Of a stretch of 64,000 bases of DNA, positions 22,001 to 32,005 are shown one piece after another; position 1 is the first letter of the stretch; each line of letters opens with the position of its first letter. Source of the DNA: Aquimonas voraii. Lineage in GTDB: Bacteria; Pseudomonadota; Gammaproteobacteria; Xanthomonadales; Xanthomonadaceae. The stretch is from assembly GCF_900101825.1 (NCBI RefSeq), contig NZ_FNAG01000002.1, positions 310,001-374,000 on the forward strand, read 5' to 3'. The notes beneath the pieces are model-generated. The model ran no database searches. It saw only the letters and a list, made by a program, of their open reading frames with translations, and was not told the DNA's origin. The position numbers and the translations under genes are program-made.

Positions 22001-22472
22001 CCTCATCCGCTGGGGCGGGGAGGAATTCCTCGTCGCCGCCCGCGACACCGATCGCGCTGCCGCCCTGGGCCTCGCCGAGCGCCTGCGCCAGCGGATTGGC
22101 GGCCAGCCCTTCCGACTCGATGATGGGCGCAGCCTGCAGCTCACGGTGAGCCTCGGCTTCGTGCCGTTTCCGCTCAGCGCGCGTGCGCCCTTCGCAGCGC
22201 GCTGGGACGAGGCCGTCGATCTCGCCGACCGCCTGCTGTTCGCGGGCAAGCGCGCCGGCCGCGACGCTTGGGTGGGCCTGTTCGTCGAGCGCGATGCCGG
22301 TGCCCCGGCCCGCTGCGTGGAGTGGGCCGATCCGGCCCGCATCGAGGCTGGCGACGTTCGGATCGAGAGCAACCTGCCGCTGGCCGAGCTGGTGCGCGCC
22401 CTCGGCCCGGGCAGCGAGGCCACCCGCGGAGCAGGCGCGGCCGACGCAGTGATCGGAAGTGCAGGCGCTTGA
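19095..22472 (+). CDS. Periplasmic beta-propeller sensor diguanylate cyclase (paralog 1)
   Basis: Membrane-anchored c-di-GMP synthase with a large sensor domain. The GTG at 19095 is chosen for the GGAGAGG ribosome site just upstream; a TTG at 19074 and an ATG at 19155 are also in frame. An N-terminal Arg-rich stretch and hydrophobic helix (WLWLLAALSMLVVLVAAAA) export the next 750 residues. These form two-component-regulator propeller repeats (LWVGTTEGLIR, LWIGTYAHGV, LWVGTSGLGL and more) and end in a Y_Y_Y domain. A second helix (LLALLAVLAAVLIEAM) and a coiled coil lead to a GGDEF domain with GGEEF at 974-978. The inhibitory I-site RASD stands five residues before it. 1,125 aa. It lies next to a paralog. 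A TATAGT hexamer stands 35 nt upstream of the start. Confidence 0.92.
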   Translation: MIVSQALGPRESSSALRRRCMRLLRGPLRRRAWLWLLAALSMLVVLVAAAADGAQAQQDLAPRLLFQGIGDDQQLRDGVITGLAQDAHGFLWVGTTEGLIRHDGYRFKPYRHVHDDPQSLPGNRIEHLFTDRDGRLWIGTYAHGVARHDAERDVFVALQPPRDPASLPRVPGPAPARAFAQTPDGAVWVGTSGLGLWRIAPDDRITVFEAADTWAGLPDDRISALAVDRQGNLWVGSWAGLAVLPAGSERFQRVLSDPGDPQGFHNVTVRGLHASADGALWVGAQDGRLLRLPSAEALAAAAPVATHALPQPWLRMGLNSAVETADGRLWIAHGRGLELFAADGRHVSSYRHRRGEPYGLTDMGIRDLLIDRSGWLWLGSFGGGLLRSFPGDAPVQSRRLNPERDAPLERLSVSSIAAEPDGGFWAVVDGFGLVRMDARLAIRETLPLVPAGQPGLAGLLQYGVSRGDDGSLWVATELGLYRRAPGEALPQRVTDPDFIEGKLVRRVWPGRQGAVWIGTGDGLFLRRADGEVLRLATADGSRVGGAINSLQFDASGAWLGGSAGLFRVDAERLAIEPISVEVDGRPRSLDVLGLLLDARGQLWLDAGGLLKLENFDGRHARLQSISGRHGQDGVAFGANLLDDARGRIWSQRFMYDPGADRLFPLGPREGALAGSGWFRSYARLADGRFAFGMNQGVLVVDSERFDDAGGEVPLVFTGLRVDGVEQPIGPRGGELVLAPEARGFALEFAALDYTAPELLRYRYRLLGGDESWIEVGADARVAAFGGLWPGRYRVQVQASNRAGQFVEAPIELPVQVLPAWWQRPHLLALLAVLAAVLIEAMVRLRRRRLQQRQRALQAEVAARTAELERLGAELEQRSRVAEEASLTDALTGLRNRRFAELELPKEAGLYQRRPLSIAAQGAQAGGLVLFLLDLDHFKRVNDAFGHAAGDAVLRQVAARLREACRASDHLIRWGGEEFLVAARDTDRAAALGLAERLRQRIGGQPFRLDDGRSLQLTVSLGFVPFPLSARAPFAARWDEAVDLADRLLFAGKRAGRDAWVGLFVERDAGAPARCVEWADPARIEAGDVRIESNLPLAELVRALGPGSEATRGAGAADAVIGSAGA

Positions 22473-22602
22473 TCGGTGGCGAGCGCGCATGGTGGGCGGC
22501 CGCGGCCCTGAGGCCGGATCCACCCGTGCCGGCGTCGGGCCATCGAGGCCGCAGGGGGCCCGCATGGGCGCCGCCCCTACCGGACTTGGCCTCAGGATAG
22601 GC

Positions 22603-22619
22603 TTGGCACGGGATTCGCT
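22603..22619 (+). promoter_or_regulatory. Candidate sigma-54 (-24/-12) promoter
   Basis: TTGGCACG at 22603-22610, then GGAT, then TCGCT at 22615-22619. This matches the sigma-54 consensus YTGGCACGrNNNTTGCW at every defined base except one T-to-C in the -12 box. The invariant GG (22605-22606) and GC (22617-22618) have the correct spacing. Transcription would begin near 22630, just ahead of the second diguanylate cyclase gene. Confidence 0.55.
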
Positions 22620-22659
22620 TGTAAAGTTCGGGAATTCCCAGCGCTCACGCCCTGTCCTC

Positions 22660-25600
22660 GTGACCCCAGCTCGTCCTTCCCGCTCGAACTTGACCGGCGT
22701 CCGCTCCCGCCCTGGACACCTTGTCGCGAGCCGATGGCTGATCGGGCTCTGCGCCTGTGCTGCGCTCATGGTCGCGGGCCTGGCTGGGGCCATCCCGCGC
22801 GCCTTCGAGTCGGTTGGCACGATCGAACAGATTCCCGACGGGGTAATCACTTCCCTGGCCCAGGACGGGCAAGGCCTGCTGTGGATCGGCACTACCGATG
22901 GCCTGGTCCGCTATGACGGCTATCGCTTCCGCCTCTACCAGACTTCTCCAGAAGACTCGCACAGCCTGCCGGGCAACCGAATCCAGCAGCTCCTGACCGG
23001 CGCCGATGGCCGCCTCTGGCTGGGCACCCACGGTGATGGCGTTGCGGTCTACGACCCGGTGGCCGACCGCTTCCATCGTTTCCGCGCCGAACCGGGGCGC
23101 GAGGACGGCCTGCCGGCGGGCACGGTCCGGGCGCTGGCGCAGACGCCCGACGGCGTGGTCTGGGTCGGCACCACCGGCAACGGGCTGGGGCGCATCGAGC
23201 CCGACGGTCGCGTTGGCCGTTTCCTCGCCGCCGATGCCGGCGGCCTGCAGATGGACGCACGCATCTCGGCGCTGGCGGTGGACCGCGCCGGCACCCTCTG
23301 GATCGGCAGCTGGCAGGGCCTTGGGCGCCTGCGGCCGGGCAGCGATACGGTCGAGCGCGTGCTGTCCGACCCGGACGACGCCGAGGGCTTCGCCAACACC
23401 ACCATCCGCGGCATCCACGTCAGCCGCAGCGGTGACGTGTGGGTCGGCGCCCAGCAGGGCCAGATGGCGCGCATTCCCGCTGCCGTGGCCGAGCGCGCGA
23501 CGCCGCCGCGGGCCGAGGAGGTGCAGCGCTGGCGCGGCACCGGCATGAATGCGGCGGTCGAGCCGGGCGACGGCAGCCTGTGGCTGGCTCACGCCCGCGG
23601 CATCGATATCTTCGACAGCGCCAGCGGCGAGTTGCGCGAGCGCATCCGCCCGCGCGCCGTCGATGCGCGGGCACTGGCCAATGCCGAGATCCGCGACCTG
23701 CTGCTCGACCACTCGGGCTGGATCTGGAGCGGCAGTTTCGGCGGTGGCCTGCAGCGCATCGATCCGCGCCCCGGCGCCCTGCTGTCGCGGCGCTTCGATC
23801 CGCTGGTCGATGCGCCCTTGAGCCAGCTCAGCGCGCTCACCCTGGCCCCTGACCGCGAGGGCGGGCTGTGGGTGGGCGTCGCCCAGAACGGGCTGGTGCG
23901 TCTTGATGCCGAACTTGGCATCCGCGAGTTCCTGCGCGAGGGCGATCCGGCCCTGGGAGCGTTTGCCGGACAGCAGCCCTCGGGGCTGGTCGAGGCTGCA
24001 GACGGCCGGCTGTGGGTGGCGACGGAGCGCGGTCTGTTCATGCGCGAACCCGGCGCCAGCGTCTTCGCACTTGCCAGCGGGCCCGAGTTTCTCGAGCGGG
24101 CCGCGATCCGCGGCCTCTGGGCACGGCCCGACGGGCGGCTGTGGATCGCCACCGGCGATGGCCTGTTCCGGCGCGACGCGGATGGCCAGCTGGCGCGCCT
24201 CACCAGCGCCGACGGCAGTCGCGTCGGCGGCTCGATCAATGCCCTGGTGTTCGATGAGCAGGGCGGCTGGGTCGGCGGCAGCAGCGGCCTCTATCGGCTG
24301 GATGCCACTGGCGCCCATCTGCAGCGCAGGCCGATGACGGTCGATGGCGCCGAGCTGGGCGTCGACGTGCTCGGACTTTTGATCGACGCCGGCGGCCAGC
24401 TGTGGATCGACGCTTCGGGCCTGCATCGCGCGCGGGACGCGGACGCCGATGCGGACGGCACCGGCATTGCGCTGGAAGCGATCAGTGCGCGCCACGGCTT
24501 CGCCGGAGTGGCGTTCGGCGCCAATTTGTTGGACGACGCCGAGGGCCGCATCTGGTCGCATCGCTTCATGTACGACCCCGCGCATGGCGAGTTCCACCGC
24601 CTGGGTCGCGCCGACGGCGCCCATGTCGGCACCGGCTGGTTCCGCGCCTACGCGCGCCTGCCCGGTGGACGCATGGTGTTCGGCGCCACCGAGGGCCTGC
24701 TGGTGATCCGCCCCGAGCGTTTCCGGGCCTGGGATTTCGTGCCGCCGCTGGTGCCCACTGAGCTGCGCATCGACGGCGAGCCCCGCGCACTGGGGCCCTT
24801 GGCCGAGCGCATCGAGCTCAAGCCCGGCGAGCGTGGCTTCACCCTTGAGTTCGCTGCGCTGGATTTCAGTGCACCCGAGCTGCTGAGCTATCGCTACCGC
24901 CTGCTGGACGCCGCGCCCGAGTGGGTCAACGTCGGCGCCGGCGTGCGCCAGGCCAGCTTCGGCGGTCTCTGGCCGGGCCGCTACCGGCTTGAACTGCAGG
25001 GCAGCACGCGCGACGGCCGCTTCGCCGCGCCGGTGCGGGTGATCGATGTGCAGGTGCTGCCGCACTGGTGGCAGACCCTTCCTGCAGCGGTGGCCGCCCT
25101 GCTGCTGTTGGCGCTGGCGGTATTCGCCGTGGTGCGCTGGCGCGAAGGCCGGCTGCGGCGCGCGCGAGACCGTCTGGAGGCCGAGGTGCAGGCCCGCACC
25201 GCCGACCTGCAGAGCCTGTCGGCGGAGCTGCGGCTGCGCAACCACGAATACGAGCGCGCCAGCCTCACCGATGCCTTGACCGGGCTCAGCAACCGCCGCT
25301 TCGCCATGCAGGAGCTGCCCAAGGAAGTCGCGCTCTGCCTGCGCCGCATCGAGGCCGCGGCGCTGGAGCCGGAGCCCGACAGCTCGGGCATGGTGCTGTT
25401 CCTGATCGACATCGACCACTTCAAGGCCATCAACGACCAGCACGGCCACGCCGCCGGCGATGCCGTGCTGGTCGAGTTTGCCCAGCGCCTGCGCGAAGTG
25501 TTCCGCGGTTCTGACCACCTGGTGCGCTGGGGCGGCGAAGAGTTCCTGGTGGTGGCCCGCGAGACCGGCCGCGAGTATGCGGCCGAACTGGCGGAGCGCG

Positions 25601-25953
25601 TTCGTCGTCTGGTTGCTGAGCGTGCCTTCCTGCTGGAGGGCGGCGACCGTGTCGGCTGCACCGCCAGCATCGGATTCGCGCCCTTTCCGCTTCTGCCCGA
25701 GCTGCCCACGGCGGCCGGCTGGGAGGAGGTGGTCGATCTCGCCGATCGGATGCTCTATGCGGCCAAGCGTGGTGGCCGCAACGCTTGGTTGGGCGTGTTC
25801 CCGTGCAATGCCGAAGCCCTGCCGCGTAAAGCCCAGCAGTGGGCGGATCCTCAGCGCCTGCGGGCCGAGGATGCCGTGCTGGTGAGCAGCCTGCCCGTCG
25901 AGGACGCGCTGGCCGCCCTGGCCGAGGATGCGGAGCAACTGGAGCGGGCCTGA
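22660..25953 (+). CDS. Periplasmic beta-propeller sensor diguanylate cyclase (paralog 2)
   Basis: Paralog of the preceding gene with the same architecture. It has an N-terminal membrane helix (WLIGLCACAALMVAGLAG), propeller repeats (LLWIGTTDGLVRYDGYRF, LWLGTHGDGV, VWVGTTGNGLG), a Y_Y_Y domain and a second helix (AAVAALLLLALAVFAVV). A coiled coil and a GGDEF domain follow, with GGEEF near 958 and the I-site RGSD five residues earlier, so it should make c-di-GMP and be product-inhibited. The frame is open from 22459, overlapping paralog 1. The GTG at 22660 (1,097 aa) is preferred because a sigma-54-like promoter lies at 22603-22619, but there is no good ribosome site and TTG 22690 is an alternative. 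The sensed ligand is unknown. Confidence 0.88.
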   Translation: MTPARPSRSNLTGVRSRPGHLVASRWLIGLCACAALMVAGLAGAIPRAFESVGTIEQIPDGVITSLAQDGQGLLWIGTTDGLVRYDGYRFRLYQTSPEDSHSLPGNRIQQLLTGADGRLWLGTHGDGVAVYDPVADRFHRFRAEPGREDGLPAGTVRALAQTPDGVVWVGTTGNGLGRIEPDGRVGRFLAADAGGLQMDARISALAVDRAGTLWIGSWQGLGRLRPGSDTVERVLSDPDDAEGFANTTIRGIHVSRSGDVWVGAQQGQMARIPAAVAERATPPRAEEVQRWRGTGMNAAVEPGDGSLWLAHARGIDIFDSASGELRERIRPRAVDARALANAEIRDLLLDHSGWIWSGSFGGGLQRIDPRPGALLSRRFDPLVDAPLSQLSALTLAPDREGGLWVGVAQNGLVRLDAELGIREFLREGDPALGAFAGQQPSGLVEAADGRLWVATERGLFMREPGASVFALASGPEFLERAAIRGLWARPDGRLWIATGDGLFRRDADGQLARLTSADGSRVGGSINALVFDEQGGWVGGSSGLYRLDATGAHLQRRPMTVDGAELGVDVLGLLIDAGGQLWIDASGLHRARDADADADGTGIALEAISARHGFAGVAFGANLLDDAEGRIWSHRFMYDPAHGEFHRLGRADGAHVGTGWFRAYARLPGGRMVFGATEGLLVIRPERFRAWDFVPPLVPTELRIDGEPRALGPLAERIELKPGERGFTLEFAALDFSAPELLSYRYRLLDAAPEWVNVGAGVRQASFGGLWPGRYRLELQGSTRDGRFAAPVRVIDVQVLPHWWQTLPAAVAALLLLALAVFAVVRWREGRLRRARDRLEAEVQARTADLQSLSAELRLRNHEYERASLTDALTGLSNRRFAMQELPKEVALCLRRIEAAALEPEPDSSGMVLFLIDIDHFKAINDQHGHAAGDAVLVEFAQRLREVFRGSDHLVRWGGEEFLVVARETGREYAAELAERVRRLVAERAFLLEGGDRVGCTASIGFAPFPLLPELPTAAGWEEVVDLADRMLYAAKRGGRNAWLGVFPCNAEALPRKAQQWADPQRLRAEDAVLVSSLPVEDALAALAEDAEQLERA

Positions 25954-26246
25954 GCCGCAGTCGAAGACGTCGGGCGAGGTGTCCGTCGTGGCCTTCGCAT
26001 GTCCCCGTGGCCATCGCATCGGCGCAGGCCTGGCCTGAAGTCTGGGCCTTGCCTTAACCGTGTGCCCTCAGAGCGTGTGAATGAGCCCGGACGCCGTAGC
26101 GGGGGCGTCGCTGGGCGTTCGTGGCTAAGCGCGGTGCGTGAATTCAAGGGAGTTTGGTGGACCCAATGACCGCGGAATTCGCGTAGCGCCCTGCCGCTGC
26201 CGGCGTCCAGAGGCGGCCGCAGTAGGCGGAGGGTTCTCACATGCTC

Positions 26247-27209
26247 TCAGTCCGCGCAGGCTCGGGCCGGTTTCGCCCGGGTCAGCACATAGACGGCCGC
26301 CAGCACCACCGCCGTGCCGAGCACCTGCAGCACCGTCACCGGCTCGTCCAGCAGCCAGGCGCCGAGGAACACCAGCGAGACCGGGCCGATCACCGACAGC
26401 TGGGCCGCGGTGCCGGGCCCGACCCGGCGCACCGCCGCCATGGTGAAGGTGACCGGCAGGAAGGTGCAGAAGAAGGCGTTGGCCAGCGCCCAGCCGTAGG
26501 CCGCCGGCGCAAAGCCGAGCAGGTCGGTGGGCGAGCGCAGCAGCAGATAGTGCGCGACCACGGCAGCGGTCGAGACTGTCATCGCCGCCACCACCAGGCG
26601 CGCCGTGCCCAGGGTCTTGACCAGCTCGCCCGAGACCGCGAGATACAGCGCGTACGAGATCGCCGCGCCCAACACCAGGGTGGCGCCAAACAGTACGTGG
26701 CTGCCCTCGACGCGCAGGCTCTCGATCAGCACCAGCACGATGCCCGCGTAGCTCACGGCCATCGCCAGCCACTGTCGGCCGCTGACGCGCTGCCCGAGGA
26801 ACAGCAGGCCGATCAGCAGCACGAAGGTAGGGTTCAGGAACAGGATCAGCCGCTCCAGCGAAACCGGCACGTACTCAAGGCCCCAGAAGTCCAGCAGCGA
26901 GGACAGGTAGTAGCCGAGCAGACCGAGCACCAGCAGGGCCCAACGCTGGCGCCGGCTCAGCCGCGGGCCGGGACCGCGCAGGCGTTCGCGCAGGCCGAGC
27001 AGGGCGAACAGCGGCAGCGCGAACAGCATGCGCAGGGCCAGCACGTCGAGGGCATCGAGGCCATAGCGGTACTGGAACTTGGCGAGGATGGCCTTGGCCG
27101 AGAACAGGATGGCGCCAGCTGCGGCGAGCAGCAGGCCGCTGCGGTGGTTCAGCGTGGCGGAGGAGGGCGTGTTCAAGACGATCCGGGCCGGGGGCAGGGC
27201 GCGCAGCAT
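26247..27209 (-). CDS. EamA/DMT-family transporter
   Basis: Inner-membrane drug/metabolite exporter of 320 aa with ten predicted helices in two EamA repeats (about residues 25-160 and 175-310). The first repeat contains AAAGAILFSAKAILAKFQYRYG and ends in LERLILFLNPTFVLLIGLLFLGQRV. The second ends with SLVFLGAWLLDEPVTVLQVLG, the usual end-of-repeat pattern with an acidic residue before P-V. Substrates in this family are very varied (amino acids, nucleosides, drugs), and none can be assigned here. The gene is convergent with the diguanylate cyclase and divergent from the class I photolyase. Confidence 0.9.
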   Translation of the reverse strand: MLRALPPARIVLNTPSSATLNHRSGLLLAAAGAILFSAKAILAKFQYRYGLDALDVLALRMLFALPLFALLGLRERLRGPGPRLSRRQRWALLVLGLLGYYLSSLLDFWGLEYVPVSLERLILFLNPTFVLLIGLLFLGQRVSGRQWLAMAVSYAGIVLVLIESLRVEGSHVLFGATLVLGAAISYALYLAVSGELVKTLGTARLVVAAMTVSTAAVVAHYLLLRSPTDLLGFAPAAYGWALANAFFCTFLPVTFTMAAVRRVGPGTAAQLSVIGPVSLVFLGAWLLDEPVTVLQVLGTAVVLAAVYVLTRAKPARACAD

Positions 27210-27381
27210 AGCGAGTGCGCGAGGCCAACACGTGCGACGCGGCTGCGAGGGCTGAGGGCGTCATGAGCCGCGTCCTGCGGCCGTTGGCCGGCGCGGGTTC
27301 CGTGTGCCGCAGGCGTGGACCTTGCTGCCCTGCTCACGCCACCTGCACGACACTTTGCGACCCGAAGCTGTGAGTGTTCCC

Positions 27382-28794
27382 ATGCCCCGCGCCCTGATCT
27401 GGCTGCGCCGCGATCTGCGCCTGTCCGACCACCTGCCGCTGGCCGCTGCGCTGGAGCGCGGCGAGGCGCCGGTCTTCGTCTACGTGCATGCGCCGGAAGA
27501 AGAAGGCGAGTGGGCGCCGGGCGCGGCCTCGCTGGCCTGGCTGCACCGATCGCTGCAGGCGCTGGATGGCGACCTGCGGGCGCGCGGCTCGCGCCTGATC
27601 GTTCGCCGCGGCGCCAGCCTGGACAGCCTGCTGCAGCTGGCCCGCGACTGCGACGCCGAGTCGATCTACTGGCAGCGCCGCTACGAGCCCGCCGTGATCG
27701 CCCGCGATACCGCGGTCAAGGCGGGCCTGAAGGCCGCCGGACTACGCGCCGAGAGCTTCCGCGGCGCCACCCTGTTCGAGCGCGACGAGGTCATGACTGG
27801 CGGCGGCGGGCCCTACCGCGTGTTCACCCCCTTCTGGCGCAACGCGCGGCCGCGCGTCGAGGTCGGCGCGGCGGTTCAGGCGCCAGCGCGCCTGCCCGAG
27901 CCGCCCGCCGTCGAGTCGCTGCCGATCGCGACGCTGAAGCTCGCCCCGAGACTCGGTTGGGATGCCGGCTTCTGGGAACGCTTCACGCCCGGTGAGACGG
28001 GTGCGCATGAGGCGCTGGAGGCCTTCATCGAAGGCGCGGCCGCGAGCTATGTCAGCCAGCGCGATCTGCCCGACCGTGCCGGCACCTCGCGGCTGTCAGC
28101 ACATCTGCATTTCGGCGAGATCAGCCCGGCGCAAGTCATCCGCCGCCTGCAGCGCGAGGCCTGGCCGGCCGCCGCCGGCGAGCAGGTCGAGGGCTATATC
28201 CGCGAGCTCGGCTGGCGCGAGTTCAACGCCCACCTGCTGTATCACTTTCCGCAGACCGCCAACGAAAACCTGAGTCCGCAGTTCGAGCACTTCGCCTGGA
28301 ACGCGCCAGACGGGAAGCTCGAAGCCTGGCAGCGCGGCCGGACCGGCATCCCGATCATCGATGCCGGCATGCGCGAGCTCTGGCACACCGGCTGGATGCA
28401 CAACCGGGTGCGCATGATCGTGGCGAGCTTCCTCACCAAGAACCTGCGCCTGCACTGGCTGCACGGCGCGCGCTGGTTCTGGGACACCCTGGTCGACGCC
28501 GACCTCGCCAACAACACCGGCGGCTGGCAGTGGAGCGCCGGCACCGGCGCCGACGCCGCGCCCTACTTCCGCATCTTCAATCCGGTGAGCCAGGCCGAGA
28601 AGTTCGACGCCCGCGGCAGCTACATCCGCCAGTGGGTACCCGAGCTCGCGCGCCTGCCGGACAAGGCCCTGTACGCGCCCTTCGAGCACGCCGATCTGCA
28701 GCGTCGGCTGGCGCCGGACTATCCGCGCCCGGTGGTCGACATGAAGGCGTCGCGCGAGGCCGCGCTGGCGACCTACAAGGCGATGCGCGGCTGA
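27382..28794 (+). CDS. phr: Deoxyribodipyrimidine photo-lyase, class I (CPD photolyase)
   Basis: FAD enzyme that splits cyclobutane pyrimidine dimers with blue light. The start ATG 27382 gives MPRALIWLRRDLRLSDHLPL, the standard photolyase N-terminus, and 470 aa. The N-terminal alpha/beta antenna domain covers about 1-130. The FAD domain holds TSRLSAHLHFGEISPAQV, GWREFNAHLLYHFP and the signature block running through RTGIPIIDAGMRELWHTG, WMHNRVRMIVASFLTKNL and the NNTGGWQWSAGTG loop. The Trp residues for photoreduction lie in this block. Whether the antenna is methenyl-THF or 8-HDF cannot be decided. With the FeS-type protein 8.4 kb away and Nei nearby, the region is rich in DNA-damage repair. 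Confidence 0.95.
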   Translation: MPRALIWLRRDLRLSDHLPLAAALERGEAPVFVYVHAPEEEGEWAPGAASLAWLHRSLQALDGDLRARGSRLIVRRGASLDSLLQLARDCDAESIYWQRRYEPAVIARDTAVKAGLKAAGLRAESFRGATLFERDEVMTGGGGPYRVFTPFWRNARPRVEVGAAVQAPARLPEPPAVESLPIATLKLAPRLGWDAGFWERFTPGETGAHEALEAFIEGAAASYVSQRDLPDRAGTSRLSAHLHFGEISPAQVIRRLQREAWPAAAGEQVEGYIRELGWREFNAHLLYHFPQTANENLSPQFEHFAWNAPDGKLEAWQRGRTGIPIIDAGMRELWHTGWMHNRVRMIVASFLTKNLRLHWLHGARWFWDTLVDADLANNTGGWQWSAGTGADAAPYFRIFNPVSQAEKFDARGSYIRQWVPELARLPDKALYAPFEHADLQRRLAPDYPRPVVDMKASREAALATYKAMRG

Positions 28795-28897
28795 GTCGGG
28801 CGGACGACGCGCGCGCCGGCGGCGACCCGCGCCAGTGCGCGACCTCGGCTTCGTGGTCGCGGACCCCGCTCGTTCAGCTGCCTGCGGTTGCTTGAGA

Positions 28898-29851
28898 TCA
28901 GAGCTCGCAGCGCGCGGACGTCGGCACGGTGATGCGGGTCAGGCTGTATTCGCCATTGCCATAGCTCGACTCGAAGCGGAACAGACCGCGATCGCAGGCG
29001 GTGAAGCGTACGGTCAGCCGCCCCCATTCGCGATCAGCCTCGATCTCGCTGGGAGCGAAGGCGGCACCGAACTGGCCACCGCGCGTGATCTGCAGCGGGA
29101 GCGTGACCTCACTCGCGCCCCAGTTGAAGGTGGCGGCGCCGTTCATCCAGATCTGCCGACCCTCGAAGTAGTCGTACCAGTAGACGACCATCACCGGTTG
29201 GTCGCCGCTGGCGCTGCCCGGCGCACTCTGCGCGATCTCCACCACAATGCCGCGCCCCGACTTGTCCGGGTCGAACCAGGAGCCCGCGTGCAGGGGCAGG
29301 ATCGGGAAACCGCTGGTGCGAACGGCGCGTTTGATCAGGGGGAAGCGCACCGGCTCTTCGCTGGCAAAGGTCGGCTCCGCGTTGAGCTGGTCGACCAGAC
29401 CCATGCCGTAGACGACCCGTCCGAACACGGTGAAGTCCGGATCAAGATTCGGATTGTTGCGCGTATTGATGAAGAAGCTTGCAGTGGCCGAATTGCGGTT
29501 GACGGCGCCGTTGAGACTGGTCAGCGCCATCGCCACGGTGCCGCGCAGATTGCTGGGGGCAGGACGGACTTCCGAGCCGATGGCGCCGCGGGTGGCGATA
29601 GGCGCGTAGCTGGCCTTGCGAATGCCGGCCTGCACCACGAAGTCCCTCACGATGCGGTGCACCAGGGTGTTGTTGTAGCTGCCGTCTTCGACGTAGGCGA
29701 GGAAGTTCGCCGTGGTCCGCGGGGTATTCTCCGCGTCCAGTTCAAGCAGGATCGGCCCGCGGTCGGTGTCCAGCAGCACGCGCGGCGCGGTCTGCGCGAG
29801 GGCGGCGAGCGGCAGCAGGCAGAGCAGGGCGAATCCGAAGCGTCGAAGCAT
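28898..29851 (-). CDS. Secreted cyclophilin-type peptidyl-prolyl isomerase with C-terminal beta domain
   Basis: Periplasmic or secreted proline isomerase with an extra domain. Residues 1-19 are a signal peptide (FGFALLCLLPLAALAQ). Residues 24-180 are a cyclophilin fold: DTDRGPILLELD, TTANFLAYVEDGSYNNTLVHRI, VVQAGIR, ATASFFINTRNN and FTVFGRVVYGMGLVDQL. The active-site Arg is in HRIV. Residues 185-317, beginning ILPLHAGSWFDPDKSGRG, are not part of cyclophilins. They resemble the beta-rich modules of the type GSWF(N/D)P..SG.G found in secreted proteins of this bacterial group, with two cysteines (ACDRG, ARCEL) that may form a disulfide. AAGGA stands upstream of the ATG. The gene is convergent with the photolyase. 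Confidence 0.88.
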   Translation of the reverse strand: MLRRFGFALLCLLPLAALAQTAPRVLLDTDRGPILLELDAENTPRTTANFLAYVEDGSYNNTLVHRIVRDFVVQAGIRKASYAPIATRGAIGSEVRPAPSNLRGTVAMALTSLNGAVNRNSATASFFINTRNNPNLDPDFTVFGRVVYGMGLVDQLNAEPTFASEEPVRFPLIKRAVRTSGFPILPLHAGSWFDPDKSGRGIVVEIAQSAPGSASGDQPVMVVYWYDYFEGRQIWMNGAATFNWGASEVTLPLQITRGGQFGAAFAPSEIEADREWGRLTVRFTACDRGLFRFESSYGNGEYSLTRITVPTSARCEL

Positions 29852-30124
29852 GGGGTGGTCCTTTCCTTGGGCGCCGCGGTCTGCGGCCGGGGCGCAGAGA
29901 ATAGGCGGGTGCGGCGGCGGCTGGCGACCTGCAGAGCGGTCCTCCCTCGGCCGCAGGTGAAATTCTGTGTCTGCTTCGGGGTTTGAATCGTTGTCTCGCG
30001 GCCGCGTTGACCGTTTCGCGACGGCTTTCTAGGTTCAGGCCATCGCCGCAGCCGGGGGACGGCCGCGCGCGATCCACGACAGACACGACACCATCGGTCG
30101 CACACTCAAGGGGACACCTCTCGC

Positions 30125-31891
<1,767 letters not shown>

Positions 31892-31919
31892 CCGCAGCCG
31901 GGCAGTCGAAGCCGCCGAG

Positions 31920-31943
31920 GCCCGCGCGGGAAGCCGCGCGGGC
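31920..31943. terminator. Terminator hairpin between S8 protease and nei
   Basis: Perfect 10-bp stem (GCCCGCGCGG, 31920-31929) with a GAAG loop and complementary arm 31934-31943, followed by T-containing sequence TTCGTGCGTTTC. It lies 28 nt after the protease stop and between convergent genes, so it could serve both. Confidence 0.65.
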
Positions 31944-32005
31944 TTCGTGCGTTTCTGGGCCGGTGCAGTAAGGCGCCCCGGCGCGCGCCGACGGCGGGGC
32001 GCCGC

